Below, in pieces: positions 34,972-47,014 of a stretch of 64,000 nt of DNA. The DNA comes from Fremontodendron californicum (lineage: Eukaryota > Streptophyta > Magnoliopsida > Malvales > Malvaceae). The DNA is taken from contig JAULJL010000017.1 of the NCBI GenBank assembly GCA_030761205.1, positions 7,140,001 through 7,204,000 of the forward strand, read 5' to 3'. Made by a program: the position numbers and the translations under genes. The first letter of the stretch is position 1. Each line of letters starts with the position of its first letter. The notes under the pieces are model-generated. The model had not been told where the DNA came from. It was given only the letters and a program-made list of their open reading frames with translations, and did no database searches.

Positions 34972-36815
34972 CTACCCCTTTCTGATAGCGGTCTCGATTG
35001 TATCTTTTAAAGACCTACAATCTTCCATGTTGTGTCTCACATCATTGTGATAGTTGCACCTTTCCTTGGAATTAAGGCGTAACGGGTTATCCTTCATGGG
35101 GTATGGCACTCCCAAGATGCCCTCGTAGGCTACCGCATTCAGGATGTACCCCTTTGTGGCATTGAGAGTGGTGTATTCATCAAACTTAGAGTATGGGGCT
35201 CTTTCCATTCTTCATCCACGCCCCTAGTTGACCCTATCTGTGTTATTCTGGAGGATCATTCTTTCAGGCGGCCTGGATCTTTGGCAATGTGAGTCAAGAC
35301 CCAACTATCTTCTGTTGTCTCGATATCCCTATTTGTTTTTCGGGGGACACCCTGGCCCTGTTGGTAGTTCATCTTTTCGTCGGGCCTCTTCACCAGTTTC
35401 ATTTATTCTATTTTGGCATACCTCTGGGCCTTCTCATACAGGTTATAGACTTTCTCAGGTTTCTCATCTGTCAAGGCGTATCGAAGGTGTTCGTGGCACA
35501 CCCCGCAGTTGAACGCCTGTATGGCCCAGTCATCGTGCAGGTCCTTGATTTCCATGGTGGCGGAATTGAACCTGCGGATGTACTCACTGAGGGTTTCGCT
35601 TTTCTTCTATCTTACTGAGAGGAGACTGGTCGCTGTTTTCAAGGTTGCCTTATTGGCGAAGAAGTGGACAATGAAGGTTTTCCCAAGTTTTTGGAAGCTG
35701 TCGATGGACCCCGCCAACAGTGAGTGGTACCAGGTTCTGGAGTGCACTCTAGGTGTCATAGGAAACACTCGACATTTTTGGACATCTGTGGCCCCTAGCA
35801 AGTCCATGTAGTTTTTGTACTGGATGAGGTGGTCCGTGGGGTCCCTGGTTCCATCATAGGTTTCTTTTGGGAGCTTGATTGTCTTGGGTACCAGTTCCTG
35901 CTGGATTTCCAGGGTCAGAGGACTGTTGTAATCCGTCATCCATTCTGCTTCCTCGGTTTTGTCTTTCATCATGCCATGGACTTCTTTTCTTAGGGCCACC
36001 ATTTGGACCTCCATGGTGCAAAGAGCCATCTTTTTATTGGCGGATTGGTTTTCCTGATTCTAGGGGTCGCTCCTCGGAGTGTTGTCCCCTGCTTTGTCTG
36101 TGGGCCCTACTTGCGACTGTTCGATAGCTGCCACGATTAGACGAGTTGGCACTGCTTTTTTCTTGGTGGGTATTGTTTCCTTTTTAGTTTGGCCCTACTT
36201 TTTGATTGGCCTAGCTGGCAGCGTGTTGTTGCTCAGCCAACTGAGCCTGGAGGGTTTGTATCTGGCTCATGAGCGTCTGGTACGTTGGATCAATGTAGGG
36301 CAACATAGGGGGTTGGAAAGTGGTATTGGGTGGTTGGATGGTGGGATTGGTTGCCAGTGGGGGCCCGGTGGCGGTGTTTGGTGGTAGTGTGGCTGGTGCA
36401 TTCTCTTGGCCAGCTGGTGGGGGGTCTATTCCGGGAACAAAGGAAATGCTCGTTTGTCCCCGCGACGTTAAACTAAGTTTCTAAGAGATTGGAGTGGGCT
36501 ATGCGGGTGGTTTGTTGGGTGGTTGGGGGTATATCTCGCAGCGGAGTCGTGAGGGTTGAGAATACTAGGGAGGGAGCTGTGAGTAGACTATGGTAGTAGG
36601 GTTGGGAGTAGTAGGGCTGTTGGGCCAGAAGTTAGGGATGAAAGGTGCTTGGTAGCTGGTGCCAGGTACCAGCATATTGAGGGGATTTCGTGGGAGTAGA
36701 GAGTGGAGAGTGGAAACTGCATGTAACCTGGGGTGTGGAGGAATTGGTGATGGGAGGGATGGTACATGGGTCTCCGGGTGAGGACGTTTGCTGGGTTGGT
36801 GGTAAAGACATGGCT
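34972..36815 (-). pseudogene. Gag of the Tat-like element, frameshifted
   Basis: Likely start MSLPPTQQTSSPGD just after the primer site (36812), with a Pro/Ser-rich N-terminus. The conserved gag core is at 36029-35607 (PKTIKLPKETYDGTRDPTDH, YKNYMDLLGATD, AGSIDSFQKLGKTFIVHF) and a nucleocapsid-like part at 35208-34972 (RCNYHNDVRHNMEDCRSLKD). The pieces lie in different frames. Confidence 0.8.
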
Positions 36816-36824
36816 TGTCGTTTT

Positions 36825-36839
36825 CCACAGACAGCACCA
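36825..36839 (-). promoter_or_regulatory. Primer-binding site of the Tat-like element
   Basis: On the minus strand TGGTGCTGTCTGTGG starts two bases after the 5' LTR end. Tat elements commonly have TGGCGCC at this place, complementary to a tRNA 3' end (tRNA-Asp type); this copy is diverged at two positions of that heptamer. Confidence 0.6.
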
Positions 36840-36841
36840 AA

Positions 36842-37405
36842 TGTTGATGTCTTTTTGTGTTGGGGTGGTGCTTCTGAGGTCCCTGTGGTCTGAGGCCCTG
36901 AGAATGAGAGAAATAGGTCAGAGGGCATCGGAGGTTGAGCTCCGGGACACGTTCTGATGCTTAAGTTAGTGTTTGGAGGAGGAAGAAGAGGTTTGAGAAG
37001 GAGGGAGTTGTGTTAGAAAAGAGAGAGACAGAGAGAGAGAAAGCTTAACCATGAATAGCCCTGGGGAGGGCTATATATAGAAGGGGTTGGGCAAGCTGGT
37101 GCTTGCCCTACTAGTTTCACGTGCCCAACTCTGATAGGTCGTCTGATGTAAGCGGCCTCGGGGGGCCTTGTCGAGGTTACGGCCACATTTAATGTCCGAC
37201 ATTTGCAAACTGTGGCATTTAATGTCTCGCACTGCCCCAGGTGGGCACCAAGATGACTGGAGATGTGAGCTTTGGGAAAATGGGAGTCGCCACGTGTTCC
37301 CAGCCTCTATTCTCAGTGAGTGCTGGGCTCGTCTGGTTGGACTGATCTGTTGGGCCTGCGCCTGGTTGATTGGGTCCATGCCTAGTGGACCGAGTGGGTT
37401 CAACA
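36842..37405 (-). repeat. 5' LTR of the Tat-like element
   Basis: 564 bp with TG...CA ends and a TATA box CTATATATAG at 37071-37080, on the correct side to drive gag-pol on the minus strand. Compared with 24396-24948 it differs at about one position in ten by eye, plus small indels. Confidence 0.9.
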
Positions 37406-37410
37406 AGGTC
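37406..37410. repeat. Target site duplication AGGTC (right)
   Basis: Matches 24391-24395. Confidence 0.9.
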
Positions 37411-38384
37411 ATTCACCGAATGGGTACCTCTCCTCGGCTCTTGACTTCTTAACAAAACATGGGGCTCGCGATTTGGGAGTTGGAAGTTGGAAGCCACTTC
37501 ACTCACCAATGGGCCTAAATATTGGAACCCATTTAGCCTACAATTCAAATGGAGAAGATTCGCTTCCCAGTTCTCTCTACATGGATTAGATTTGGAAACT
37601 CTATAACATATATATAGGATTCCGAGCCATTGAAGAAAGACCCGTTTGTTTATTACTACATAACATTTTACACCATAATGGTACAAAATGAGGTTGCAAT
37701 TAGAAGATAGAGAAAAATGTTATAGTTTTATAAGTGTTGAAATTTGAATTTATATCTATTGAATGTTATGATTTAAGAATAATTGTATAAATCAATTGGA
37801 TTAAATCTACCGTTCGATTTTACACCATTTTGTATGCTTGAAAGCATCCCAAAAACTTCAATATGAATTAATGCACAAATTTATTTAGTCAAGGGCAAAG
37901 AGAATCGTTTTCGCTTCCTTCACCCCCACGGCCTCCTGAATTCATGCATACAATTTTAAAATACATCATATATTTACAGCCCTAAATTATTTTCAAGAAA
38001 GATTAAGTTTTAAGTGTTTAGAATTACTAATTCAATTATACAAAGAAAACTATATATAATCATGAATTTAAATTTTTATCTTGGAAAAGAAAGGGTTTGA
38101 AATCTACGAATGAGAAAAGGTTAATCCGATATATTTTTTGTCATGTCCATAAAACTTAATTTCTCACATGTATAAAGAATATTTCAACATCTCTTAAGAC
38201 TTGAACTTGAAAATCCACCTACATGTATGCCACCCAAGCATAAGAAGAAAATTGCTTCATTTGTTAAGACAACTTTGAACTTTAATGTCTTTGAAACCGA
38301 CCTAGCTACGTGGATTAAGTAGTGTTGTTCAATTTATTGTCTTTGATGCTTTTCGAGGTATTTGGTACATTCAAGTCAGCAACA
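37411..38384. other. Intergenic DNA, no gene
   Basis: Unique-looking sequence between the Tat-like element and the first MULE; no coding frame or repeat recognised. Confidence 0.6.
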
Positions 38385-38393
38385 TTCCTTTTC

Positions 38394-38428
38394 GGGGAGT
38401 TCTACAGTAAGTTTCTTACGGTAAGGTT
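38394..38428 (+). repeat. Left terminal inverted repeat of MULE 1
   Basis: Starts GGGGAGTTCTACAG and includes GTTTCTTACGGTAAG. Partner at 53491-53525. Confidence 0.9.
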
Positions 38429-38479
38429 GTGGTAAGCTCCAAATTGGGAAACCTGTGTAGCAGGTTACCAGGTCACAAA

Positions 38480-41350
38480 TTTTTACATATGCACTTGATA
38501 AATTACATATCAACTTGGACGAATTACATATCAAACATGAAAAATTACATATCAACTTGAGAAGTTGAAAAATTACATATGGACTTGATAAATTACATAT
38601 GAACTTGGAAAATTACATATGAAAAATTACATATGAACATGGAAAATTACATATGAACTTGGAGAATTACATATGGACTTGATATATTACATATCAACTT
38701 GGAAAATTCCCGAATTACATATGGACATGGACAATTACATATGAACTTGGAGAATTACATATGGACTTGATAAATTACATATGAACTTGGAAAATTCCCG
38801 ACTTACATATGGACATGGAAAATTACATATGAACTTGGAGAATTACATATGGACTTGATGAATTACATATGAACTTGGAAAATTCCCGAATTACATATGG
38901 ACATGGAAAATTACATATGAACTTGGAGAATTACATATGGACTTGATAAATTACATATGAACTTGGAAAATTCCCGAATTACATATGAACATGGAAAATT
39001 ACATATGAACTTGGAGAATTACATATGGACTTGATAAATTACATATGAACTTGGAAAATTCCCGAATTACATATGGACATGGAAAATTACATATGAACTT
39101 GGAGAATTACATATGGACTTGATAAATTACATATGAACTTGGAAAATTCCCGAATTACATATGGACATGGAAAATTACATATGAACTTGGATAATTACAT
39201 ATGGACTTGATAAATTACATATGAACTTAGAAAATTCCCGAATTACATATGGACATGGAAAATTACATATGAACTTGAAGAATTACATATGGACTTGATA
39301 AATTACATGTGAACTTGGAAAATTCCCGAATTACATATGGACATGGAAAATTACATATGAACTTGGAGAATTACATATGGACTTGATAAATTACATATGA
39401 ACTTGGAAAATTCCCGAATTACATATGAACATGGAAAATTACATATGAACTTGGAGAATTACATATGGACTTGATAAATTACATATGAACTTGGAAAATT
39501 CCCGAATTACATATGGACATGGAAAATTACATATGAACTTGGAGAATTACATATGGACTTGATAAATTACATATGAACTTGGAAAATTCCCGAATTACAT
39601 ATGGACATGGAAAATTACATATGAACTTGGAAAATTACATATGGACTTCATAAATTACATATGAACTTGGAAAATTCCCGAATTACATATGGACATGGAA
39701 AATTACATATGAACTTGGAGAATTACATATGGACTTGATAAATTACATATGAACTTGGAAAATTCCCGAATTACATATGGACATGGAAAATTACATATGA
39801 ACTTGGAGAATTACATATGGACTTGATAAATTACATATGAACTTGGAAAATTCCCGAATTACATATGGACATGGAAAATTACATATGAACTTGGAGAATT
39901 ACATATGGACTTGATAAATTACATATGAACTTGGAAAATTCTCGAATTACATATGGACATGGAAAATTACATATGAACTTGGAGAATTACATATGGACTT
40001 GATAAATTACATATGAACTTGGAAAATTCCCGAATTACATATGGACATGGAAAATTACATATGAACTTGGAGAATTACATATGGACTTGATAAATTACAT
40101 ATGAACTTGGAAAATTCCCGAATTACATATGAACATGGAAAATTACATATGAACTTGGAGAATTACATATGGACTTGATAAATTACATATGAACTTGGAA
40201 AATTCCCGAATTACATATGGACATGGAAAATTACATATGAACTTGGAGAATTACATATGGACTTGATAAATTACATATGAACTTGGAAAATTCCCGAATT
40301 ACATATGGACATGGAAAATTACATATGAACTTGGAGAATTACATATGGACTTGATAAATTACATATGAACTTGGAAAATTCCCGAATTACATATGAACAT
40401 GGAAAATTACATATGAACTTGGAGAATTACATATGGACTTGATAAATTACATATGAACTTGGAAAATTCCCGAATTACATATGAACATGGAAAATTACAT
40501 ATGAACTTGGAGAATTACATATGGACTTGATAAATTACATATGAACTTGGAAAATTCCCGAATTACATATGGACATGGAAAATTACATATGAACTTGGAG
40601 AATTACATATGGACTTGATAAATTACATATGAACTTGGAAAATTCCCGAATTACATATGAACATGGTAAATTACATATGAACTTGGAGAATTACATATGG
40701 ACTTGATAAATTACATATGAACTTGGAAAATTCCCGAATTACATATGAACATGGAAAATTACATATGAACTTGGAGAATTACATATGGACTTGATAAATT
40801 ACGTATGAACTTGGAAAATTCCCGAATTACATATGAACATGGAAATTTACATATGAACTTGGAGAATTACATATGGACTTGATAAATTACATATGAACTT
40901 GGAAAATTCCCGAATTACATATGGACATGGAAAATTACATATGAACTTGGAGAATTACATATGGACTTGATGAATTACATATGAACTTGGAAAATTCCCG
41001 AATTACATATGGACATGGAAAATTACATATGAACTTGGAGAATTACATATGGACTTGATAAATTACATATGAACTTGGAAAATTCCCGAATTACATATGG
41101 ACGTGGAAAATTACATATGAACTTGGAGAATTACATATGGACTTGATAAATTACATATGAACTTGAAAAATTCCCGAATTACATATGGACATGGAAAATT
41201 ACATATTAACTTGGAGAGTTACATATGGACTTGATAAATTACATATGAACTTGAAAAATTCCCGAATTACATATGGACATGGAAAATTACATATGAACTT
41301 GGAGAATTACATATGGACTTGATAAATTACATATGAATTTGAAAAATTTC
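38480..41350. repeat. ATTACATATG array: 88-bp higher-order tandem repeat
   Basis: About 30 regular 88-bp units, each with four sub-units that begin AATTACATATG and continue GACATGG, AACTTGG, GACTTGAT or AACTTGG, spaced 20, 20, 20 and 28 bp; the longer spacer carries ATTCCCG. Unit starts such as 38711, 38799 and 38887 show the exact period. The first 230 bp (from about 38480) and the last units (after 41330) are degenerate, so the array decays at both edges. That makes well over 100 copies of ATTACATAT, all in the same orientation, between the left TIR and the transposase gene. Confidence 0.95.
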
Positions 41351-42213
41351 CGTATTACATATAAATATAAAAAATTACATCTAAATATAACAAATCATTA
41401 CAAATTTGATTACTTAACATATAAACGTGCTAAATAAAATATAAATATAATAAATTACATTAAAAATAAAAAAAAATTTATGTTTAGAAATTATTTTTTT
41501 ATCACTTAACATTAATAAAAATAATTATTGATTTAGTTACAGATAAAATAACATTATTTTAACTTACATAGACATATTTAATTGGATAATATTGCTTCAC
41601 CCACTTCTTTAAATTGTTAACAGAGAATTACATATGGTAGGTCAACATAATTAATGAAATTGTTTAAATTACTACATCTCTATATTAAATGCATTCCTTA
41701 TTACTCACCTACTTTAGTTGCTGAGATATGGGTTTTGTTTTCTTATTTGCTGAGACAGGTTTAGGCTTCTACGATTGTTCAACAGACGTGGTTTCTGTTC
41801 TACAAAAGCGCAACAGCCCAAGTTATTCAAGCACATTATTCAACCAAATATTCCATACAAAAGGTTAGTATACAATGTTTAAGTTATATAATTTTCATGG
41901 AATCAGCTTTGTTACTTCTTATAAAATGTGTAATATTAAAAAATATTTTCATGGGTTAGTGAATAGAATGTTTAACTAATACAATTCTCATGAAACCGGT
42001 TATTTTAGTGGTTATAAATTATATAATATTCATAATTGCATATTTTCATGGGTAGTGATTTTGATGGGTTACTTAATACAATGTTTAAGTTATAGCATTT
42101 ACATGTTAATTTTACTTCTTTAGGCAATATCTAAATTTTGTACGTGGTACAATTTAATGTATTGCCGAAGAATGATATATGTTTTTTTGTTTTTATTTTT
42201 CTTCAGAATTATA

Positions 42214-44784
42214 ATGGATTCTAGAACACAAGATTTTCATGAGGATTGTCCTTTGAATTCAGAATCTCCTAATGCTGTTGAATGTGAAGGTTCAATTTCT
42301 CATAATAATAAGGATTTCAGTAGATTATGTAGAGAAGATATAATAGGTATGAGTTTTGATTCATTGGATGCTGCATGGGAATTTTACAAGGCATACGCTT
42401 TTCAGAAGGGTTTTGGTGTTCGTCGGGGAAGTACAAGACGTAATGATACTGGTGATCTTGTAGGTCAACAATTTTGTTGTACAAAAGAAGGATTCAAGAT
42501 TGACAAAATAGAACACTGCAATCGTAAAAGAAATACTAGACCGTTGTCTAGAACCGGATGTAAGGCTAGTGTACGTGTCAACATGCAGTGTTTTGGGAAG
42601 TGGGTAATCACATACTGTGAGGACGTTCATAATCATGATATGTGTGATTCATCGCATAAACATTTTATTCGGTCACATCGAGAAATTAAAGATTCAGATT
42701 TAGCTGAAGCTAAAGCTATGAAATCTGTTGGGGTCTGTACATCACAGATCATGAACTACCTTGTTCAAGAAGCTGGTGGATTCCAAAATGTTGGTTTTGT
42801 TGCAAAAGACCTGTACAACGCGCTACATGCCTGTAGTAAAGCTGAAATAGCGGATGGCGATGTGAATGCTGTTATTTCTTACTTTGAAATGAAGAAGGAA
42901 TTGGATATTGGTTTTTATATGAAATATAGCACTGATGATGATACGCGATTGCATAATCTCTTTTGGGCAGATGCTACTTCACGGTCGGACTATGCATGCT
43001 TTGGGGATGTTATAGCGTTCGACACCACGTATAAGAAGAATGCTTATGATAGGCCTCTGATGCCTATAGTCGGTGTCAATCACCATCATCAAACAATTGT
43101 TTTTGGAGTTGCTGTACTTGCTGATGAGACAACTGATAGCTTTGTGTGGGTTTTGAGAACTTTCCTAGAAGCAATGCATAACAAACGTCCTATTTCAGTT
43201 GTTACTGACGGGGATAGGGCAATGCAAAGAGCAATTAGAACTGTTTTTCCCGATGCTAGACACAGACTTTGTACGTGGCACCTAGCTCGCAATGCACAGG
43301 CAAATATCAGTGATCCATTATTTGCTAAGGCATTTTCTAGATGCATGACTTCATGGTGGACACCGAATGATTTTGAACGTGAGTGGACTGTAATGATCAG
43401 ACAATTTAATGTTGAAAAGCACCCTTGGGTAGTCGAAAAAGATAGAACTAGGGACATGTGGGCACAAGCATATATTACAGGACAATTTTTTGGGACATTA
43501 CGAACCACACAAAGGTGTGAGTCCTTGAACGCTTCGCTTGCTATATACTTGAAGTCCAAAAAAACATATCTTGACTTTGTTCGTTCAATTGATCAAGGGG
43601 TTAGTAGAATGCGGACCAAGGAATTGGAGGCTGATTACTTCAGTAAGGAAACAAGGCCAACCCATTTAAGCAAGTTAGATGACATTGAAGGTCATGCGGC
43701 AACTATGTACACAAGGGAATCATTCTCTCTTTTCCAAGACGAGCTTCAGCAGGAGACGTTGTATCGTATCCGTGAACCAATTGTAGAAAATGAATTAACG
43801 CGGACCTCTTATTTAGCGAAGTACAGGGAACCTGACCGAAGGGTTGTAGTTGTCTTTGATGCAGCTGCGCAAACTATTGAGTGTTCTTGTCAAAAATTTG
43901 AGACAGTTGGGTTGCCTTGTAGGCATCAAATTCATGTGATGAAGCTTGAAGATATGTCTGATATTCCTGCATCTTTGATTATGCATCGATGGACGAAAAA
44001 TGCCAAACTGTGTGCCCCATCGTTTGTGCAGAATGATGTTGCACCCGAGATGATGCAAATGGTGCGGTATGCATCACTAAGTAGTAGTTGTAACCGAATA
44101 TGCTATGTAGCATCCAAAACAGGTGAGTCGTTTAATAGAGCAAGAAGTGAAATTAATAGATTGACTGTTGAAATGGAGGAATTGTGTGAGCTGAATGATC
44201 CCGTAGCTGAGATCTCAAAGATGGGAAAAGTACTAGACCCTATTACGAGACGGGGTAAAGGGAAAGAAGTACGGAAAAAGCAAACACCGTCCAAAGTCAG
44301 AAAGTGTGGGTACTGCAGAATGGAGGGACATAGTAAAGTTACTTGCCCACTTTTGAAACTTGGAATGCAAAGTGTTGGTCTCGACAACCTTACTTCTAAT
44401 AGTGACAATGAGTTCCAATATTCAGTACAACATGTGAGATTTACATTACTTATAATTTCTGTTTTTAAAGTTTTAACAGTATGATGTTCGGTGAGTAATT
44501 ACTTTAAATCCTCATAGGGAGAATGTGAAGTGGAGACGAAAGCCTTTTTCCCAACTATGCATGCTGAAGAGAACGAGAAGATGCAGGTAATGTTTAATTT
44601 TATTTGTTCTACGCTTATATTGGTTTCGGGTACTGCGCTCAATGAAATAATTAATTGTTCAGCATATGACTAACGTTATATTTAATACTTTTAGGACGAC
44701 TCTTTTTCATTCAGCAATTACCCAGAAAGATATAATGAAGCTAAACAATCAGACTTCTCTACTTGGTTTAGATCACCAAGTTAG
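42214..44784 (+). CDS. FAR1-type MULE transposase
   Basis: Predicted exons 42214-44433, 44518-44586 and 44695-44784 join in phase to 792 residues. Domains: FAR1 DNA-binding (WRKY-like zinc-binding) region at about residues 45-145 (AWEFYKAYAFQKGFGVRRG to VHNHDM); MULE transposase core with D270 in IAFDTTYK, the TDGD aspartates (332, 334) and E436 in RCESLNAS; SWIM zinc finger at about 557-577 (CSCQKF ... LPCRHQIH); and a C-terminal zinc knuckle at about 698 (CGYCRMEGHSKVTC). The enzyme would bind the TIRs in the nucleus and cut and join DNA. The start is ATG 42214, because the upstream in-frame ATG at 42157 lies before a good splice acceptor (TTTTTCTTCAG), suggesting a non-coding first exon. 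All frames are open and the catalytic triad is intact. It could be misread as a host FHY3/FAR1 factor, but the TIRs argue for a transposon gene. Confidence 0.9.
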
Positions 44785-47014
44785 TAGGTGAAGTCTAAGA
44801 TACAATTGTGAGAGTTCAATATGCACTTGTTTCCATAATGAGAGTGTAAAATTAATATATCATCATTCACTCTTTTTCTTTCTTTTTTTTCTATTTGGGT
44901 TAACTTTGCAGTAAAATTTTCCTTCAACATCAGCACCACATCTTCATCTTTCTGGAGCAACAAGAAAATGAGCAAAATACAGACAATACAGGAATGGAAT
45001 AGCTTGAATCAGTTAAAGAACTTGAACATGTGTAGTTTAGTTCTTTTTTGTTGTGGTTGTTGTTGTGTTTATTATAACTGTTTAGATAAGTAAGTAATTT
45101 GGTGGTAATAGCAGGGTTGATGAAGGATGTTGAGGCCAGAACTTGAACAGTTTATTATGACTGAGGAATGTCTTCTTTTAGTAATACCACTGCCTAAAAG
45201 GTGTTGGTTTCTGCATCTTCATCTTTGGCTATGTAAAAAGGAAAGGGACCGATGCATAATGCTGTTGGCTAGTTGCTAATTTTCTTTTTGTATTTTTTAG
45301 TGTCTGGCCAGTGACCATTAACTGGTTCTAGCTTATTTTCACCACAGCATATCTCATGAGGAACCAATAGCATTTACATTGTATATTTTTCTGCTGAGAA
45401 ACAAAGCAAAGGCGGTGCCACATCACAATCTATAACACTGTCCAACTCAGCCATATAAAATACATATTGTTATGAGAGCAAAAAATACATATTTCTGAAC
45501 TGATTCTTCTGCTAAAACAAAATTAAAATACAAGAGATTATAACCACCTCCACCACAACCCAAGTAGCCATATTTTCAATACTCCAGAACAACAGAAACA
45601 ACAGATTTTCGACCCACCAAAACATTCGTACACTAATTTAATAACCAAAAACAACAGAAATTTCAGTTCTCAACAACCTTTTAAATCAGTTGTCATCATC
45701 TCATTGTCCTCTTCAGAAATTTCAGGTGTTGGTCTCTGCATTTTGACATTGTTACTGAGTCGATGGCCAACTTCCCCCCTTCTTGTCTAGCACTCACGTG
45801 CCTCTTTGCTCTAACACTTTCTCGACTAGAGCTGCTTCCAGATCTTAACTCTTCAATCTGTCTCATTTCAGCATTGCAAGCTTCCATATCTTAACACTTT
45901 CCAGCATTGCAAGCTTTTCCATTTCCAACACCGCTTTTTCACTAGCATGAATTCTTATATGGATACCCTGAAAGTCAGAAAAACCATCTGGAAATGAGGC
46001 AATTCGATCTTCACTTGTTTGTATGAACTTTTCAGCACGCAAACATAACTAGCTTACACTTTCACAAAGTTCTGACATGCATATAGTATTGCAATAACTA
46101 GGCCTTGCAGAAGTAAAACAAAACCAGAAACCACATATTTACATTAACGCAGAGATCAAGAAAACAAGATGTTGAAAAAACACATTAAATTTACTATATG
46201 GTAACAGCTAATATGGCCCCTAAAAGGTCACCTAAACAACAGTGCCGAACATTAATTCAACACATTAAATTATTTGATCCATCATTTATTTGTTGCTTTC
46301 TATATGAAACTGGTTCTAGTAACCCAACTCCATCAAACTCTTCAATCCACTCCTGGACTCTTGAAAATCAGTAGAAAAGTGCATAAAACATTAGTTTTAC
46401 ATTCACATTCATCTTTCACACCATTCTCAGTCCTTGTCACATGCATCATACTTCATATAATTTTCTTGTTTGACTATCAAATTCTACTATGATTTAAACA
46501 TTTTATTTTTTGGTTTTTGAAGCTGCAAGAAAAACTAAGAATCTAATAATCTACCAATAAATCACACTCACTTAAATTGTTGGCATGATTTAAGCATATT
46601 TTGTCAATAAAACATGAAAACCATTAGACTGTTGGCCATACTATTTCAATGAGGCATGTCCATTCTTAAATTGTTGGCATGCCTTATTGATCTTCTGAAA
46701 TATAATGAAAATCTCTTTTGGGGTGTTTAAAACAGTTTTAAGAATCAAACTGTGATAATCTAACTAATTGGTTCTAAGATTAAGCAAGGAATTCAAATCT
46801 GTTTTAAACACCCCAAAACCCAAAAGAGATTTTCATATCTACCCAAACTCATTTCATAATCATCCCCTACCCAAAAAAAGAAATTAAAAGTAAAATCCTG
46901 ACAGCTAACATATTTGAACAATTTTCAACTTGGACTAGGGCACATGTAACAGTGTCTATATACTGAGAACGAAACATGACAAATTATATGATTTATTGAA
47001 ATAAATTACCTACT
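44785..47014. other. Inter-gene region of MULE 1
   Basis: Lies between the convergent 3' ends of the transposase and the HMG/Ulp1 gene. The minus-strand patch 45700-46060 holds short Glu/Lys/Met-rich frames with a local duplication (AGCTTGCAATGCTGGAAAGTG / AAGCTTGCAATGCTGAAATG) and may be an old exon of the accessory gene. Nothing else recognised. Confidence 0.5.

Larger units (their letters stand above)
24396..37405 (-). mobile_element. Tat-like Ty3/gypsy LTR retrotransposon with antisense extra ORF
   Basis: The two LTRs (24396-24948 and 36842-37405) begin TGTTGATGTC and end GGTTCAACA, and the element is bounded by the 5-bp duplication AGGTC (24391-24395, 37406-37410). Read on the minus strand the order is 5' LTR, primer site, gag, protease, reverse transcriptase, RNase H, integrase, then an antisense ORF, a 74-bp repeat next to it, polypurine tract and 3' LTR. 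Integrase after RNase H is Ty3/gypsy order, and an extra antisense ORF downstream of pol is known in several Tat-lineage elements. LTRs differ at about a tenth of positions by eye, and frameshifts, a lost protease aspartate and a nested insertion show the copy is old and inactive. Confidence 0.9.

Noticed and set aside
38480..41350. CRISPR-like repeat array
   Set aside because: The spacers are themselves part of the repeat and not unique, the setting is a plant MULE, and no cas-like gene is present.
42157..44484. Host FHY3/FAR1 transcription factor gene
   Set aside because: The gene lies inside TIRs with a 9-bp target duplication and has the full transposase catalytic set, so a transposon gene is the simpler reading.
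45696..45887. Separate small gene in MULE 1 (minus strand)
   Set aside because: 63 codons without recognisable domain, flanked by stops and a local duplication; at most an old exon of the accessory gene.
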